In this document: positions 35,988 through 46,011 of the stretch, one piece after another
How the letters are laid out: every line of letters begins with the position of its first letter
How positions within the stretch are numbered: position 1 is the stretch's first letter
Assembly: GCF_029767005.1 (NCBI RefSeq)
Contig: NZ_JARUQR010000001.1
Span: 863,028-927,027, forward strand
Length of the DNA stretch: 64,000 nucleotides
Origin: Thiomicrorhabdus sp. ZW0627
GTDB taxonomy: Bacteria; Pseudomonadota; Gammaproteobacteria; Thiomicrospirales; Thiomicrospiraceae
Direction of reading: 5' to 3'
Made by a program: the position numbers and the translations under genes
The notes under the pieces: generated by a model
What the model saw: the letters and a program-made list of their open reading frames with translations, nothing else
Databases searched by the model: none
Told to the model about the DNA's origin: nothing

Positions 35988-38759
35988 ATGGAAAAGCATT
36001 TCGACCCCAATACAATTGAAACAAAGTGGTATCAAACCTGGGAAAACAAGGGCTACTTCAAGCCTAAATATGACGAATCCGCGCCCTACTCGATTATGAT
36101 TCCGCCACCGAACGTGACCGGAAGCCTTCATATGGGACACGCTTTCCAGGACACCATCATGGACACCCTTATTCGCTACAACCGAATGAAGGGCAATGAC
36201 ACGCTTTGGCAACCTGGTACGGACCATGCGGGTATCGCAACCCAGATGGTCGTCGAACGCCAACTGGCCGCCAAAGGCTTGAGTCGCCACGATGTCGGCC
36301 GTGAAGCCTTCATTGAAAAGATTTGGGAATGGAAGGAAGAATCCGGCGGAACCATCACCAAACAGCTGCGTCGCCTAGGTGCCTCTCCTGACTGGTCTCG
36401 TGAACGCTTCACTATGGACGAAGGTCTTTCCAATGCTGTCAAGGAAGTGTTCGTACAACTTTATGATGAAGACCTGATCTATCGAGGTAAACGCCTAGTC
36501 AACTGGGATCCGGTTCTTCACACAGCCGTATCCGATTTGGAAGTTATTTCCGAAGAAGAGCAAGGCAACCTGTGGCATATGCGCTACCCGCTAAGCGACG
36601 GTTCCGGCCACTTGGTCGTCGCGACGACTCGTCCGGAAACCATGCTGGGTGACCAGGCCGTTGCAGTTCACCCAGACGATGAACGTTACCAACACCTGAT
36701 CGGCAAAACCATCACCCTCCCTTTGGTCGGACGTGAAATTCCGATCATCGCCGACGATTACGTCGATCTCGAATTCGGAACCGGTTGCGTCAAGATCACC
36801 CCTGCACACGATTTCAACGATTACGAAATGGGGAAACGCCACGACCTTCCAATGCTTAACATCTTCACGATCGACGCTACGATCAACGAAGAAGCGCCTG
36901 AAAAATACCAAGGACTCGATCGTTATGAAGCACGAAAGCAAATCGTAGCGGATCTGGAAGAACTCGGTTTAATGGAAGACATCAAACCGCACACCTTAAT
37001 GGTGCCGCGCGGCGACCGCTCTCATGCCGTCATCGAACCTTTGCTGACCGACCAGTGGTACGTCGCCGTTGAATCCTTGGCAAAGCCTGCAATTGATGCG
37101 GTCAAGAACGGCGATATCGAATTTGTACCTAAAAACTGGGAAAACACCTATTTCGAATGGATGAACAACATCCAGGATTGGTGTATTTCACGTCAAATCT
37201 GGTGGGGGCACCGAATCCCTGCGTGGTATGACGATAACGGCAACGTTTACGTCGGCCGCTCAGAAGAAGAAGTTCGCGAGAAGCACAATCTTGGCTCGGA
37301 CATTGTCTTGAATCAAGATGAAGACGTGTTGGACACATGGTTCAGCTCGGCTCTTTGGACCTTCTCTACGTTAGGCTGGCCTGAAAAGACGCCTGAACTG
37401 GAAAAATTCCATCCGACTTCGGTCCTGGTCACCGGTTTTGACATCATCTTTTTCTGGGTCGCGCGTATGATCATGATGACTCTGAAATTCACAGGTGAGG
37501 TACCTTTCAAACAGGTCTACGTCCACGGTTTGGTACGTGACGGCGAAGGTCAAAAAATGTCCAAATCGAAAGGAAACGTACTCGATCCGATTGACCTGAT
37601 TGACGGAATTGAACTGGAAGACCTGGTTTCAAAACGTACTTACGGCATGATGCAGCCTGAAAAAGCGGCCAAAATCGAAAAGGCTACCCGCAAGCAGTTT
37701 GCTGGCGGTATCCCTGCGTACGGCACAGATGCGATGCGTTTTACCTTCGCTTCACTAGCCTCAACAGGACGCGACATCCGCTTCGACCTAAACCGTGCTG
37801 AAGGTTACCGTAATTTCTGTAACAAATTATGGAATGCGACCCGTTACGTTCTGATGAACACCGAGGGCTACGATACCGGTGTGGACGAAAGCGCTGAATG
37901 CGAACTCTCTCTAGCAGACCGTTGGATTACCTCACGCCTGCAGGAAGTAGAAGCAGAGGTAGCCAGACATTTCGAATCTTACCGTTTCGATTTGGCGGCT
38001 AACACCTTGTACGAATTCACTTGGAACGAATACTGTGACTGGTATCTGGAACTATCCAAACCAATCCTGAACAGTTCCGAGAGCTCGGATGCCGCCAAAC
38101 GCGGTACACGCAAAACCCTTGTGCGCGCCCTGGAAGCTCTGCTACGCTTACTGCATCCAATCATTCCATTCATCACTGAAGAGGCATGGCAGGCGGTTGC
38201 ACCGTTGGCAGGAAAACAAGGTGAAACCATTATGCTTGAACCCTATCCTCAGGCAGATGAGGCCAAGATCGACAGCCAGGCGGTTGCGGAACTTGAATGG
38301 GTTAAACAGTTCATTATTGGCGTCCGCAAAATCCGATCTGAAATGGACATTGCACCAAGCAAGGCGCTCCCGGTTCTGCTTGCTGGATTGAATGAAAATG
38401 ACCAGGGTTGGCTGGACAATAACAGTATTTTCCTGCAGACATTGGCAAAACTTGAAAGTATTACGGTACTAGAAAACGAAGCTGACGCTCCCGAATCAGC
38501 CGTCAGTCTGGTCGGTGAGATGAAGGTCTTGATTCCGATGGCAGGTCTGATCGACAAAGAAGCGGAACTGAGTCGCCTCAACAAGGAAATCGCAAAATTG
38601 GAAGGTGAAATCAAACGTTTAAGTGGTAAGCTAAGCAACGAATCTTTCGTCGCTAAAGCACCGGAAGCCGTTGTCGCCAACGAACGTCAGAAATTGAGCG
38701 ACAATGAAACAGCACTGAAAAATCTAAAGGTTCAACATGAAAAGATCCAACAGCTATAA
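35988..38759 (+). CDS. valS: Valyl-tRNA synthetase
   Basis: 923 residues, class Ia synthetase. The HIGH-like motif is [15 protein letters not shown] (about 42-56), the CP1 editing domain follows ([17 protein letters not shown]), and the second ATP motif is [14 protein letters not shown] (about 522-535). An anticodon-binding helical domain and the C-terminal tRNA-binding coiled coil (about 855-923) complete it. It charges tRNA-Val and clears mischarged threonine. Its stop lies 23 bases inside the next gene. Confidence 0.98.
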   Translation: MEKHFDPNTIETKWYQTWENKGYFKPKYDESAPYSIMIPPPNVTGSLHMGHAFQDTIMDTLIRYNRMKGNDTLWQPGTDHAGIATQMVVERQLAAKGLSRHDVGREAFIEKIWEWKEESGGTITKQLRRLGASPDWSRERFTMDEGLSNAVKEVFVQLYDEDLIYRGKRLVNWDPVLHTAVSDLEVISEEEQGNLWHMRYPLSDGSGHLVVATTRPETMLGDQAVAVHPDDERYQHLIGKTITLPLVGREIPIIADDYVDLEFGTGCVKITPAHDFNDYEMGKRHDLPMLNIFTIDATINEEAPEKYQGLDRYEARKQIVADLEELGLMEDIKPHTLMVPRGDRSHAVIEPLLTDQWYVAVESLAKPAIDAVKNGDIEFVPKNWENTYFEWMNNIQDWCISRQIWWGHRIPAWYDDNGNVYVGRSEEEVREKHNLGSDIVLNQDEDVLDTWFSSALWTFSTLGWPEKTPELEKFHPTSVLVTGFDIIFFWVARMIMMTLKFTGEVPFKQVYVHGLVRDGEGQKMSKSKGNVLDPIDLIDGIELEDLVSKRTYGMMQPEKAAKIEKATRKQFAGGIPAYGTDAMRFTFASLASTGRDIRFDLNRAEGYRNFCNKLWNATRYVLMNTEGYDTGVDESAECELSLADRWITSRLQEVEAEVARHFESYRFDLAANTLYEFTWNEYCDWYLELSKPILNSSESSDAAKRGTRKTLVRALEALLRLLHPIIPFITEEAWQAVAPLAGKQGETIMLEPYPQADEAKIDSQAVAELEWVKQFIIGVRKIRSEMDIAPSKALPVLLAGLNENDQGWLDNNSIFLQTLAKLESITVLENEADAPESAVSLVGEMKVLIPMAGLIDKEAELSRLNKEIAKLEGEIKRLSGKLSNESFVAKAPEAVVANERQKLSDNETALKNLKVQHEKIQQL

Positions 38760-39441
38760 GTCTCTTGCACTGATCCCAGCCCTTTTGATCGGTGCGGTCG
38801 TCACGGCAACCCCGGCTTCGGCAGTCGAAACGCCGGCGACGGGCAGCACCCGCTATATTACGGATACTTTCGAAGTCCCAATGCGTACAGGAGCCAGCCA
38901 TAAGCACCGCATCACACGCATGCTTAAGTCGGGCACTTCCGTAAAACTATTGGAAGTTGATGAATCCGGCTGGGCCAAAATCGAATATCGCAATTCGATT
39001 GGATGGATGCCGTCAAGCATGCTGGAAAACCAGCCGATTGCTAAAGATCGCTTAGAAGTCCAAATCAAGAAAACCACCTCAGTTGAAGCGAAATACAACG
39101 ATTTAAAGCAGGAACTGACCACTCTGCAAACCCGTTTCAATGAAACCAGTAGCGAGCTTAAAACTGTCAAGCAAGAAAAGTTTGAAACCACTCAAGAGCT
39201 GACCCGCTTGAAAGAAATTTCCAGTAACGCCGTTCAGCTTGATCAACAGAACCAGGAAATGAAAGCTCGCCTTTCCCGCCTAGAAGATGAAAACGCCATT
39301 ATGCGTGAACAAATCGATCAATCAGAAGATGCGATTAAACGCCAATGGTTCCTGACAGGTGGTGGCGTCCTGCTTCTCGGCTTGCTTCTTGGACGTTTTT
39401 TCAGAGTACCTAAAAAGCGCCAGAAATGGGGTGAAATCTAA
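38737..39441 (+). CDS. SH3-domain membrane protein (TIGR04211/YgiM type)
   Basis: 234 residues: signal peptide (about 1-29, ending ASA), a bacterial SH3 domain (about 40-95, [19 protein letters not shown] and [14 protein letters not shown]), a long coiled coil (about 110-200) and one C-terminal membrane helix (about 205-222) with a basic tail. This layout is that of the YgiM-like family, whose job is not settled. Start overlaps valS by 23 bases, so the two are co-expressed. The SH3 domain would face the periplasm and may touch peptidoglycan (inference). Confidence 0.88.
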   Translation: MKRSNSYKSLALIPALLIGAVVTATPASAVETPATGSTRYITDTFEVPMRTGASHKHRITRMLKSGTSVKLLEVDESGWAKIEYRNSIGWMPSSMLENQPIAKDRLEVQIKKTTSVEAKYNDLKQELTTLQTRFNETSSELKTVKQEKFETTQELTRLKEISSNAVQLDQQNQEMKARLSRLEDENAIMREQIDQSEDAIKRQWFLTGGGVLLLGLLLGRFFRVPKKRQKWGEI

Positions 39442-39454
39442 AAATCACCATCAC

Positions 39455-39486
39455 AAAAAAAAGCCCTCACTTGAGGGCTTTTTTAT
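39455..39486. terminator. Bidirectional terminator between the SH3-domain gene and dsbC
   Basis: AAGCCCTCA-CT-TGAGGGCTT (39461-39480) with an A run before and a T run after, between convergent genes. Confidence 0.95.
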
Positions 39487-39516
39487 TTCTAACTGACCAG
39501 GTTTACTACAAATATA

Positions 39517-40233
39517 CTAGCGGGCCAATATCTGAAGCAACTCTTTAGAAGGCACATAACCCGGGATCAAACGGCCATTATCCAAAATAATATTAGGAGT
39601 ACCGTTTACACCAAAATACTGGGCCTGCTGGACATGGTTCGCAACTGGATTGTTCTCACAGGGTTTATTAGCAACCGGCTTGCCGCTCATAGCATCATCC
39701 AAAGCCTTAGTGCGGTCAGCAGCGCACCAAACCGAAACTGCCTTGAAATAAGAAGGCGATCCCAAACCTGAGCGTGGATAAGCCAGATAGCGCACTGTCA
39801 CGCCTGCTTCATTTAAAGCTGACACCTCTTGATGCAGTTTATGGCAATATGGGCAGTCTATGTCTGTAAACACGGTAATATAGTGTTTCTGTTCGCCTTT
39901 GGCCGGGAAAATAATCATTGAATCGGTTGGAATCTTATCAACGGCCAATTTTCTTGCTTCAGATTTCGCACGATCCGTTAAATTCTCGCGTGTTTCAAGA
40001 TTGATCAGACTACCGTTAAATGCATATTTACCATCGGCAGTCATGTAAATCACCATCGGTCCGACCGACACCTCATACAAACCTGGCACGACACTCGGCT
40101 TAATATCCGCCTGTGGCGCATTCGGAATAATCTTCTTTAACTGATCCTGTATCACTTGCTTATCATCGGCCACGGCATTGACTGCAAACAGCGCCATACC
40201 GCATACCAAAGCCATATTTTTTAAAAAATTCAT
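39517..40233 (-). CDS. dsbC: Thiol:disulfide isomerase DsbC
   Basis: 238 residues from the ATG at 40233 (the open frame begins three codons earlier at a TTG). Signal peptide ends NAVA. An N-terminal dimerisation domain (about 22-85) is joined to a thioredoxin-fold domain with the active site CPYC in FTDIDCPYCHKLH (about 130) and the cis-Pro loop GVNGTPNIIL. It reshuffles wrong disulfides in the periplasm; LptD, with its non-consecutive disulfides, is a known client class. xerD-dsbC adjacency matches E. coli. Confidence 0.93.
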   Translation of the reverse strand: MNFLKNMALVCGMALFAVNAVADDKQVIQDQLKKIIPNAPQADIKPSVVPGLYEVSVGPMVIYMTADGKYAFNGSLINLETRENLTDRAKSEARKLAVDKIPTDSMIIFPAKGEQKHYITVFTDIDCPYCHKLHQEVSALNEAGVTVRYLAYPRSGLGSPSYFKAVSVWCAADRTKALDDAMSGKPVANKPCENNPVANHVQQAQYFGVNGTPNIILDNGRLIPGYVPSKELLQILAR

Positions 40234-40302
40234 ATTAAACAATACTCATATGTCTGAATTGGTTGGGGCACTATAACACATTCACGGAGGTTCACAATAC
40301 GA

Positions 40303-41220
40303 CTATCCGCGAGGATGATGCTGTTGATGGATACGGTGTAAGCGCTCCTTGGCAACATGGGTATAAATTTGTGTAGTAGATAGATCACTGTGACCCAATA
40401 GAAGCTGGACTGTCCTTAAATCAGCCCCATGATTGATCAGATGGGTGGCGAAAGCATGTCGAAGACTGTGCGGAGAAAGCTTGCCCTGAATACCAGCATC
40501 GAAAGCCAGATTCTTGACCCTGTGCCAAAGCGTCTGACGCGTCATCGGTCTTCCGATCCGTGAAACAAACAAGGTTTCAACCCATTTACGTTTGACCAGT
40601 TCCGGACGGGAAGACTGTAAATAACGTTCGATCCACTCGATTGCGACTTCACCGATCGGCACAATCCTTTCTTTACTCCCCTTTCCCGTCACCTGAACCA
40701 GACCTGCCGACAGATTGATCTGTTCGAACGGCAACTCGACCACTTCGGAAACCCGCAGGCCGGAAGCGTACATCAATTCCAGAATCGCCCTGTCACGCAA
40801 ACCTAAAGGCGTCGTGGTATCCGGTCGGTTCAATAGGTCCTCGACTTGATTCTCATTGATGACATTCGGAATACTTCTTGGAATTTTAGGAGCTTTCAAC
40901 AGGCCTGTCGGATCGGCATCTAAATGACCGTAAACCACGCCCCATTGATAGAAACGTTTTAAAGTGGATAACAGACGTGCATTGCTTTTTTCTTTACGGC
41001 CTTGCGCCTGCAAATCTAACAAGAAGCCTTCAATCTGCGACTTAGTCGCCCGCTGAATATCATGATTCTCGAGGCTCTTTTGCCACCAGGCCTGATAGAT
41101 CTGAAGATCTTTTTTATAGGCGGCAATGGTATTGGGACTCAATCCCTCTGAAACGGCAAGGAAATTCAAAAAGTCCTTGAATACCGAAATCGGCTCGACT
41201 GAAAACTCTTTAGTGCTCAT
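40303..41220 (-). CDS. xerD: Tyrosine recombinase XerD
   Basis: 305 residues. N-terminal SAM-like core-binding domain (FLNFLAVSEGLSPNTIAAYKK) and C-terminal catalytic domain with the first Arg in YASGLRVSEVVEL, HSLRHAFATHLINHGADL supplying His and Arg, LGHSDLSTTQIYTH containing the second His and the nucleophilic Tyr. With XerC it resolves chromosome dimers at dif. XerD, not XerC, is favoured by the neighbouring dsbC. Two CAGGCCTG octamers lie in the coding sequence (40900-40907 and 41087-41094). Confidence 0.93.
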   Translation of the reverse strand: MSTKEFSVEPISVFKDFLNFLAVSEGLSPNTIAAYKKDLQIYQAWWQKSLENHDIQRATKSQIEGFLLDLQAQGRKEKSNARLLSTLKRFYQWGVVYGHLDADPTGLLKAPKIPRSIPNVINENQVEDLLNRPDTTTPLGLRDRAILELMYASGLRVSEVVELPFEQINLSAGLVQVTGKGSKERIVPIGEVAIEWIERYLQSSRPELVKRKWVETLFVSRIGRPMTRQTLWHRVKNLAFDAGIQGKLSPHSLRHAFATHLINHGADLRTVQLLLGHSDLSTTQIYTHVAKERLHRIHQQHHPRG

Positions 41221-41270
41221 AAGTTGGAGTATAACAGGACACGGTAACTATTCGCTTCACCCAGAAACAA

Positions 41271-41298
41271 AAAACGCCCAATTAAGGGCGTTTTCAAT
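41271..41298 (-). terminator. Terminator of the rpsP-rimM-trmD-rplS operon
   Basis: AAAACGCCC-AATTAA-GGGCGTTTT; on the minus strand the stem is followed by a T run. It lies 27 bases after the rplS stop. Confidence 0.92.
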
Positions 41299-41320
41299 CT
41301 CAATCGCTTTGCGAAAAGGC

Positions 41321-41665
41321 TTACACTTTTTCTTTGATACGCGCTGATTTACCAGAACGGTCACGTAGATAGTAAAGCTTCGCACGACGTACAGCACCGC
41401 GACGTTTAACTTCAATACTGTCTACCAATGGGCTGTAAGTCTGGAAAGTACGCTCAACGCCAACACCGTGTGAAATCTTACGCACGATGAAGTTAGAGTT
41501 AATACCACGGTTCTTCTTAGCGATAACAACACCTTCATATGCCTGAAGACGTTCGTTCTTTCCTTCGATAACCTTAACTTTAACAATCACTGTGTCACCA
41601 GGAGCAAATGTAGGAATTTCCTTAGTCATTTGTTCCGCTTCAATACGCTTGATGATATCGCTCAT
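41321..41665 (-). CDS. rplS: 50S ribosomal protein L19
   Basis: 114 residues, the normal L19 length. The start [24 protein letters not shown], the [22 protein letters not shown] segment and the C-terminal [26 protein letters not shown] are typical. L19 sits at the 30S-50S interface. Last gene of the operon, after a 122-base gap that contains a separate hairpin. Confidence 0.98.
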   Translation of the reverse strand: MSDIIKRIEAEQMTKEIPTFAPGDTVIVKVKVIEGKNERLQAYEGVVIAKKNRGINSNFIVRKISHGVGVERTFQTYSPLVDSIEVKRRGAVRRAKLYYLRDRSGKSARIKEKV

Positions 41666-41712
41666 CTTTAAGCTCTCCGATTTTTTGTCCGAATCTCCCT
41701 GGACCCGAACGT

Positions 41713-41738
41713 GGAAATGGGATTTCTATACCATTTCC
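41713..41738 (-). other. Perfect hairpin in the trmD-rplS gap
   Basis: GGAAATGG (41713-41720) and CCATTTCC (41731-41738) form an 8-bp stem with a ten-base loop, about 50 bases upstream of the rplS start. No T run follows on the minus strand. Ribosomal-protein leaders often regulate translation, so an L19 leader is possible, but I see no match to a known one. Confidence 0.45.
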
Positions 41739-41787
41739 CTTTGCATTCATCCAACATTCGCCGGGCAAGCCGGCCAGAGGTTGAACC

Positions 41788-42468
41788 CTAATTGTTTAAC
41801 AAGTCAGGGCGACGTTTTTTCGTTCGCTCTAACTTTTGTTCCTGTCTCCAGGCATCTATTTTTGCGTGATTGCCTTCTAGCAACACACTGGGAACCGTCA
41901 TCTCATCCACCACTTCAGGGCGGGTGTAATGAGGGCAATCCAGCAGGCCGTCCGAAAACGAATCCTGTTCGGCGGACTGGTTATGACCAAGTGCTCCCGG
42001 AATCAGACGTATGATGGCATCCATCAACATCATCGCCGGAAGCTCTCCGCCGCTCACCACGAAATCACCGATACTGATCTCTTCATCCACTTCTGAAATC
42101 AGTAATCGTTCGTCAACCCCTTCGTACCGACCACATAACAAAGTTACCTGATCATAATGGAGCAACTGTGCGACTTTATCCTGAGTCAGCGGCTGCCCTT
42201 GCGGCGATAGATACACCACATGAGGTTTCCCCGGACTCTCTGCCTTAATGGCGCTGATCGTATCTTTAAGTGGCTGATACATCATCACCATACCCGGTCC
42301 GCCCCCGTAAGGACGGTCATCCACCGTCTTATGCTTATCAGTCGTAAACTGACGTGGATTCCAGGTTTTTAAATCGTACAATCCAGATTGCAGTGCCCGT
42401 CGACTCACACCCGACTCCGTCAATGCCTGAAACATTTCCGGAAATAAGGTAATTACATCAAATCTCAC
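41788..42468 (-). CDS. trmD: tRNA (guanine37-N1)-methyltransferase TrmD
   Basis: 226 residues, SPOUT fold. N-terminal [16 protein letters not shown], the [15 protein letters not shown] loop, the knotted SAM site with [24 protein letters not shown] and [15 protein letters not shown] are characteristic. It prevents +1 frameshifting by methylating G37. It overlaps rimM by four bases. Confidence 0.97.
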   Translation of the reverse strand: MRFDVITLFPEMFQALTESGVSRRALQSGLYDLKTWNPRQFTTDKHKTVDDRPYGGGPGMVMMYQPLKDTISAIKAESPGKPHVVYLSPQGQPLTQDKVAQLLHYDQVTLLCGRYEGVDERLLISEVDEEISIGDFVVSGGELPAMMLMDAIIRLIPGALGHNQSAEQDSFSDGLLDCPHYTRPEVVDEMTVPSVLLEGNHAKIDAWRQEQKLERTKKRRPDLLNN

Positions 42469-42986
42469 TGTTCCGCTTCCACTTCCCAGTCGACCACAAT
42501 CTTTTTATTTTCGATGTCCACCGAGCGAATGAACTCATCCATTACAAACGGAATCAATTCATTATGCGGACCTTCCACTCTCAGTACATCGTGAGCGCCG
42601 GTTTCAATCAGACCGCTGACTTCACCTAGAAGCTCACCCGATTCGGTATACACTTCGCAACCAATCAGATCGATCCAATACATTTCCTCACTTGGATTCA
42701 CCAACTGGGAACGCTCGATTGCGATATCGCACCCCATGTACTCACGGGCAATATCACGATCTTGGACATTTTCCAGTAACGCAACCAGAGCCTTTCCGCC
42801 CTGCTGTACCTTACTGTCTAAAACTTTTACCTGTTTCCATTCGCCTTTACAGCGTAACCACCATGGCGAATAGGACAGGATATTGGCTCTCGGGTCGGTA
42901 TGCGAAAAAATCTTCACCCAACCATGGACACCAAAGATACCACTGATTTGGCCAACAATTATTTTCTCGTCCTGAGTGTCAGACAT
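42465..42986 (-). CDS. rimM: Ribosome maturation factor RimM
   Basis: 173 residues. N-terminal RimM beta-barrel ([23 protein letters not shown]) and a C-terminal PRC-barrel ([33 protein letters not shown]). It binds S19 and assists 30S head assembly. Second gene after rpsP, in the standard order. Confidence 0.96.
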   Translation of the reverse strand: MSDTQDEKIIVGQISGIFGVHGWVKIFSHTDPRANILSYSPWWLRCKGEWKQVKVLDSKVQQGGKALVALLENVQDRDIAREYMGCDIAIERSQLVNPSEEMYWIDLIGCEVYTESGELLGEVSGLIETGAHDVLRVEGPHNELIPFVMDEFIRSVDIENKKIVVDWEVEAEQ

Positions 42987-43012
42987 GAATTATCGGCTCT
43001 TTTTAGTGGCAA

Positions 43013-43249
43013 TTAAGCGCTTTTAATAACACTTTTTACACGTGGGCTAACCTGAGCACCTTGAGCAACCCAGAAATCGATACGCGCCTGATCCAAACGG
43101 ATTTTTTCTTCATTGCCGCGTGCGATTGGGTTATAGAAACCAACCTGCTCGATGAAACGACCAGTCGGTGAATTACGCTGATCAGCTACTACTACTTTGT
43201 AAAAAGGACGCTTTTTAGAACCACCACGGGCCAAACGGATAACAACCAT
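43013..43249 (-). CDS. rpsP: 30S ribosomal protein S16
   Basis: 78 residues from the ATG at 43249, served by GGAGAATAAA; the open frame reaches a TTG four codons earlier. [41 protein letters not shown] is the S16 hallmark (positions 1-41). First gene of the operon, with a strong promoter upstream. Confidence 0.98.
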   Translation of the reverse strand: MVVIRLARGGSKKRPFYKVVVADQRNSPTGRFIEQVGFYNPIARGNEEKIRLDQARIDFWVAQGAQVSPRVKSVIKSA

Positions 43250-43343
43250 TTTATTCTCCAATATTTAAATCAGGCGATGAAGAGGAGTCTCTCCAACAAT
43301 TTCTTCTAGTTAAAATTTCACCCACAAACGAGCGAAAAGCGGA

Positions 43344-43372
43344 ATTATACAGACAAAAAACTGCTTTTTCAA
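43344..43372 (-). promoter_or_regulatory. Sigma-70 promoter of the rpsP operon
   Basis: On the minus strand TTGAAA (43367-43372), a 17-base spacer, and TATAAT (43344-43349) with TG just upstream. This is the best sigma-70 match seen in the window and fits a ribosomal-protein operon. About 95 bases of leader precede the rpsP ATG. Confidence 0.85.
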
Positions 43373-43403
43373 ACAGTTATCCATAAAATTAAACCGCTTT
43401 TTT

Positions 43404-43438
43404 GCCCTTTACGAATCTTGAAAGATTTCGCAAAGGGC
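43404..43438. other. Long hairpin between ffh and the rpsP promoter
   Basis: GCCCTTT (43404-43410) and AAAGGGC (43432-43438) enclose an inner near-perfect stem CGAATCTT/AAGATTTCG with a short loop. On the minus strand, 3' of ffh, the stem is followed by As, not Ts, so it is not a normal intrinsic terminator, though it may stabilise the ffh message end. Confidence 0.5.
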
Positions 43439-43474
43439 CAAATTCTGTCAAATTGTCCGAACAGCAGGCCCGAA

Positions 43475-44860
43475 TTAACGCATTCCCGGCGGTAAACCGC
43501 CCATACCGCCCATTCCCGGCGGCAATTTTCCGGCCATACCACGCATCATATTCTTCATACCGCCCTTGGAAACCTTCTTCATCATCTTCTGCATCTGGGT
43601 AAATTGCTTTAAAAGCTTATTCACATCCTGTACCGATGTTCCAGACCCCATGGCGATACGACGTTTTCTCGATCCTTTGATGACAGCCGGAAAAGTTCTT
43701 TCATGACGAGTCATCGAATTGATAATGGCTTCAAGGCGACGGAACTCCCCCTCGGCTTTTTCGCTGTCCAGCTGCCCTTTCAACTGTCCCATTCCAGGAA
43801 GTTTGCCCATCAGGCCTCCGACACCACCCATACGCTGTATCTGCTGCAACTGCTCCAAAAAGTCCTCCAGATCGAATTGACCCGACTTCTGAATCTTTTT
43901 GGCGAACTTCTCAGCTTTCTTCTTGTCAATTTTGGCTTCAGCCTCGTCGATCAAGCTCAGTACATCCCCCATGCCCAGAATACGGCCAGCCATACGATCC
44001 GGATGGAACGTCTCCAGTGCATCAGTCTTTTCACCGGCACCGATGAATTTGATCGGCTTACCTGTAATTTCACGGATAGAAAGCGCCGCACCACCACGGG
44101 CGTCACCGTCGGTCTTGGTCAGAATCACACCAGTCAAAGGCAATGCATCGTTAAATGCCTTAGCCGTGTTGGCAGCATCCTGACCGGTCATGGAATCGAC
44201 AACAAACAGGGTTTCGCATGGATTGATGTTGCTATGAAGATGCTTGATCTCCTGCATCATCTCGTCGTCGATATGCAAACGACCGGCTGTATCCACAAGC
44301 AATACATCAACAAACTGCTTACGCGCTTCCTGATGTGCGTTGCGGGCGATATCAACCGGATCCTGTTCGGCGCTAGACGGATAGAAAATTACATCCACCT
44401 GTTCAGCCAGTGTCTCCAACTGCTTGATTGCCGCAGGACGATAGACGTCGGCAGACACAACCATCACTTTTTTCTTTTCACGCTCTTTTAGCCATTTAGC
44501 AAGCTTGGCTACGGAAGTCGTCTTACCCGCACCCTGTAGACCTGCCACCATAATGACTGCTGGCGGTTCGACATTAAAATTCAGGGGTTCCGCTTCGCTC
44601 CCCATGATTTCAGTCAATTGCTCGCGAACGATCTTAATGAACGCCTGCCCTGGATTCAGGCTGGTGGAGACTTCCTGACCAACGGCACGTTCCTGCACTT
44701 TCGTGGTGAAGCTCTTCACCACAGGCAAGGCAACATCCGCCTCCAATAATGCGCGACGCACATCACGCAACGCATCTTTAATGTTATTCTCTGTTAAACG
44801 ACCTTGGCCCTTTATGGCCTTAAAGGTTTTCGTCAAACGATCCGATAGATTGTCAAACAT
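43475..44860 (-). CDS. ffh: Signal recognition particle protein Ffh
   Basis: 461 residues. N domain, then the GTPase G domain with GLQGAGKTTSVAKLA (G1, about 105-119), DVYRPAAIKQL, DTAGRLH and TKTDGDARGGAAL, and the methionine-rich M domain ending in a Gly-Met-Pro tail (MGGMGGLPPGMR). It binds signal sequences and 4.5S RNA to target inner-membrane proteins to FtsY. Divergent from the CcsA-like gene as in many gammaproteobacteria. Confidence 0.97.
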   Translation of the reverse strand: MFDNLSDRLTKTFKAIKGQGRLTENNIKDALRDVRRALLEADVALPVVKSFTTKVQERAVGQEVSTSLNPGQAFIKIVREQLTEIMGSEAEPLNFNVEPPAVIMVAGLQGAGKTTSVAKLAKWLKEREKKKVMVVSADVYRPAAIKQLETLAEQVDVIFYPSSAEQDPVDIARNAHQEARKQFVDVLLVDTAGRLHIDDEMMQEIKHLHSNINPCETLFVVDSMTGQDAANTAKAFNDALPLTGVILTKTDGDARGGAALSIREITGKPIKFIGAGEKTDALETFHPDRMAGRILGMGDVLSLIDEAEAKIDKKKAEKFAKKIQKSGQFDLEDFLEQLQQIQRMGGVGGLMGKLPGMGQLKGQLDSEKAEGEFRRLEAIINSMTRHERTFPAVIKGSRKRRIAMGSGTSVQDVNKLLKQFTQMQKMMKKVSKGGMKNMMRGMAGKLPPGMGGMGGLPPGMR

Positions 44861-45081
44861 GACGTAACAACTCCTAACACAGACAGCCGGATAAGTTCAC
44901 AACGGATTCTAATCGAATCCAAAACAGTAAAACCGGCGCAGTCTTCTATTCAAACTTTAATTCCGCTATTATAACGAATATTATGCTCAAAAGTGGGGCA
45001 TACAATATTTCGACTCCGTATTGTTTTGCGGTTTCGAAATCGGCCCAAACCAGATCAACTCATTTTTAAGGTTGCAACTTC

Positions 45082-45873
45082 ATGATCCTAAGCGGCTTCA
45101 GCGCACTGTTAGCGAGTCTACTTTACCTCTACGTCAGCTTCTTGCTTTGGCAGAAAATACAACCTCAGACCCTTCAACCGTTACGTAAAAAAATTCTCAG
45201 CTTGGCAACCTTGGCCGTGATTTTCCACGCCGTGGCATTAAGCGCGACGTTACTTCACGGTGCCCAGATCCAATTCGGGTTCGGCAACGGTCTATCACTG
45301 ATCGCTTGGCTGGGCAGTTCAATACTACTGATTACCAACATCAACAAACAGACCGAAACGCTTGGCATCTTCATTTTTCCACTTGCCGCCCTGACCACTT
45401 TACTGCCCTTCGGCCTGCATGAAATGCACCCTCTGCCATACCAGCTGGGAAGCCATGTTCTGATCTCAGTTTCTGCATACAGCATCATGGGACTGGCAAC
45501 CGCGCAAGCCATCCTATACAGCATTCAGGAAAGACGTTTCCGCAAAAAGCAGCTGTCCACCCTATTGAATGCGCTGCCACCATTGCAAACCATGGAAAAA
45601 ACACTGGTCCAGTTAATCATCATCGGTTTTGTCTTCCTCAGTTTCGCACTTTTGAGTGGTGTTTTCTTCATCGAAGACATGTTCGCGCAACACCTGATCC
45701 ACAAAACCTTTTTCGCCATCGTCGCATGGCTAGTTTACGCGACCTTTCTAATCGGTCACTTTCAACGCGGCTGGCGCGGACAAAAAGCTGCCAAATACGC
45801 CATCTGGGCTTATATCTTTCTGATCCTCAGCTACATCGGCACGGAACTCATCCTCTACAGACTGACTCAGTAA
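45082..45873 (+). CDS. ypjD: CcsA/YpjD-family inner-membrane protein
   Basis: 263 residues, about eight membrane helices, cytochrome c assembly (CcsA/HemX-like) family. A tryptophan-bearing loop (LIAWLGSSILL) and conserved histidines (HEMHPLPYQLGSHVLISVSAY, HKTFFAIVAWLVYATFLIGH) resemble haem-handling members. AAGG precedes the ATG. Divergent from ffh, the position of E. coli ypjD. A direct role in cytochrome c biogenesis is not shown for this subgroup. Confidence 0.88.
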   Translation: MILSGFSALLASLLYLYVSFLLWQKIQPQTLQPLRKKILSLATLAVIFHAVALSATLLHGAQIQFGFGNGLSLIAWLGSSILLITNINKQTETLGIFIFPLAALTTLLPFGLHEMHPLPYQLGSHVLISVSAYSIMGLATAQAILYSIQERRFRKKQLSTLLNALPPLQTMEKTLVQLIIIGFVFLSFALLSGVFFIEDMFAQHLIHKTFFAIVAWLVYATFLIGHFQRGWRGQKAAKYAIWAYIFLILSYIGTELILYRLTQ

Positions 45874-46011
45874 AATAAAGAATCCATTTAAAAATAGGGA
45901 GTTAGAATCGTTTTTTTTAATTCCGACCCCCTACAAAATTTCGATAAACTCTTTTTTATATATTCATAAATAGTTATAATTCTCATCCGATCCATAACTA
46001 ATTGAACCCAA

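Noticed and set aside
43703-44491. Plus-strand 262-codon open frame opposite ffh
   Set aside because: Antisense shadow of a certain gene; Leu/Gln/Cys-rich composition and no family resemblance.
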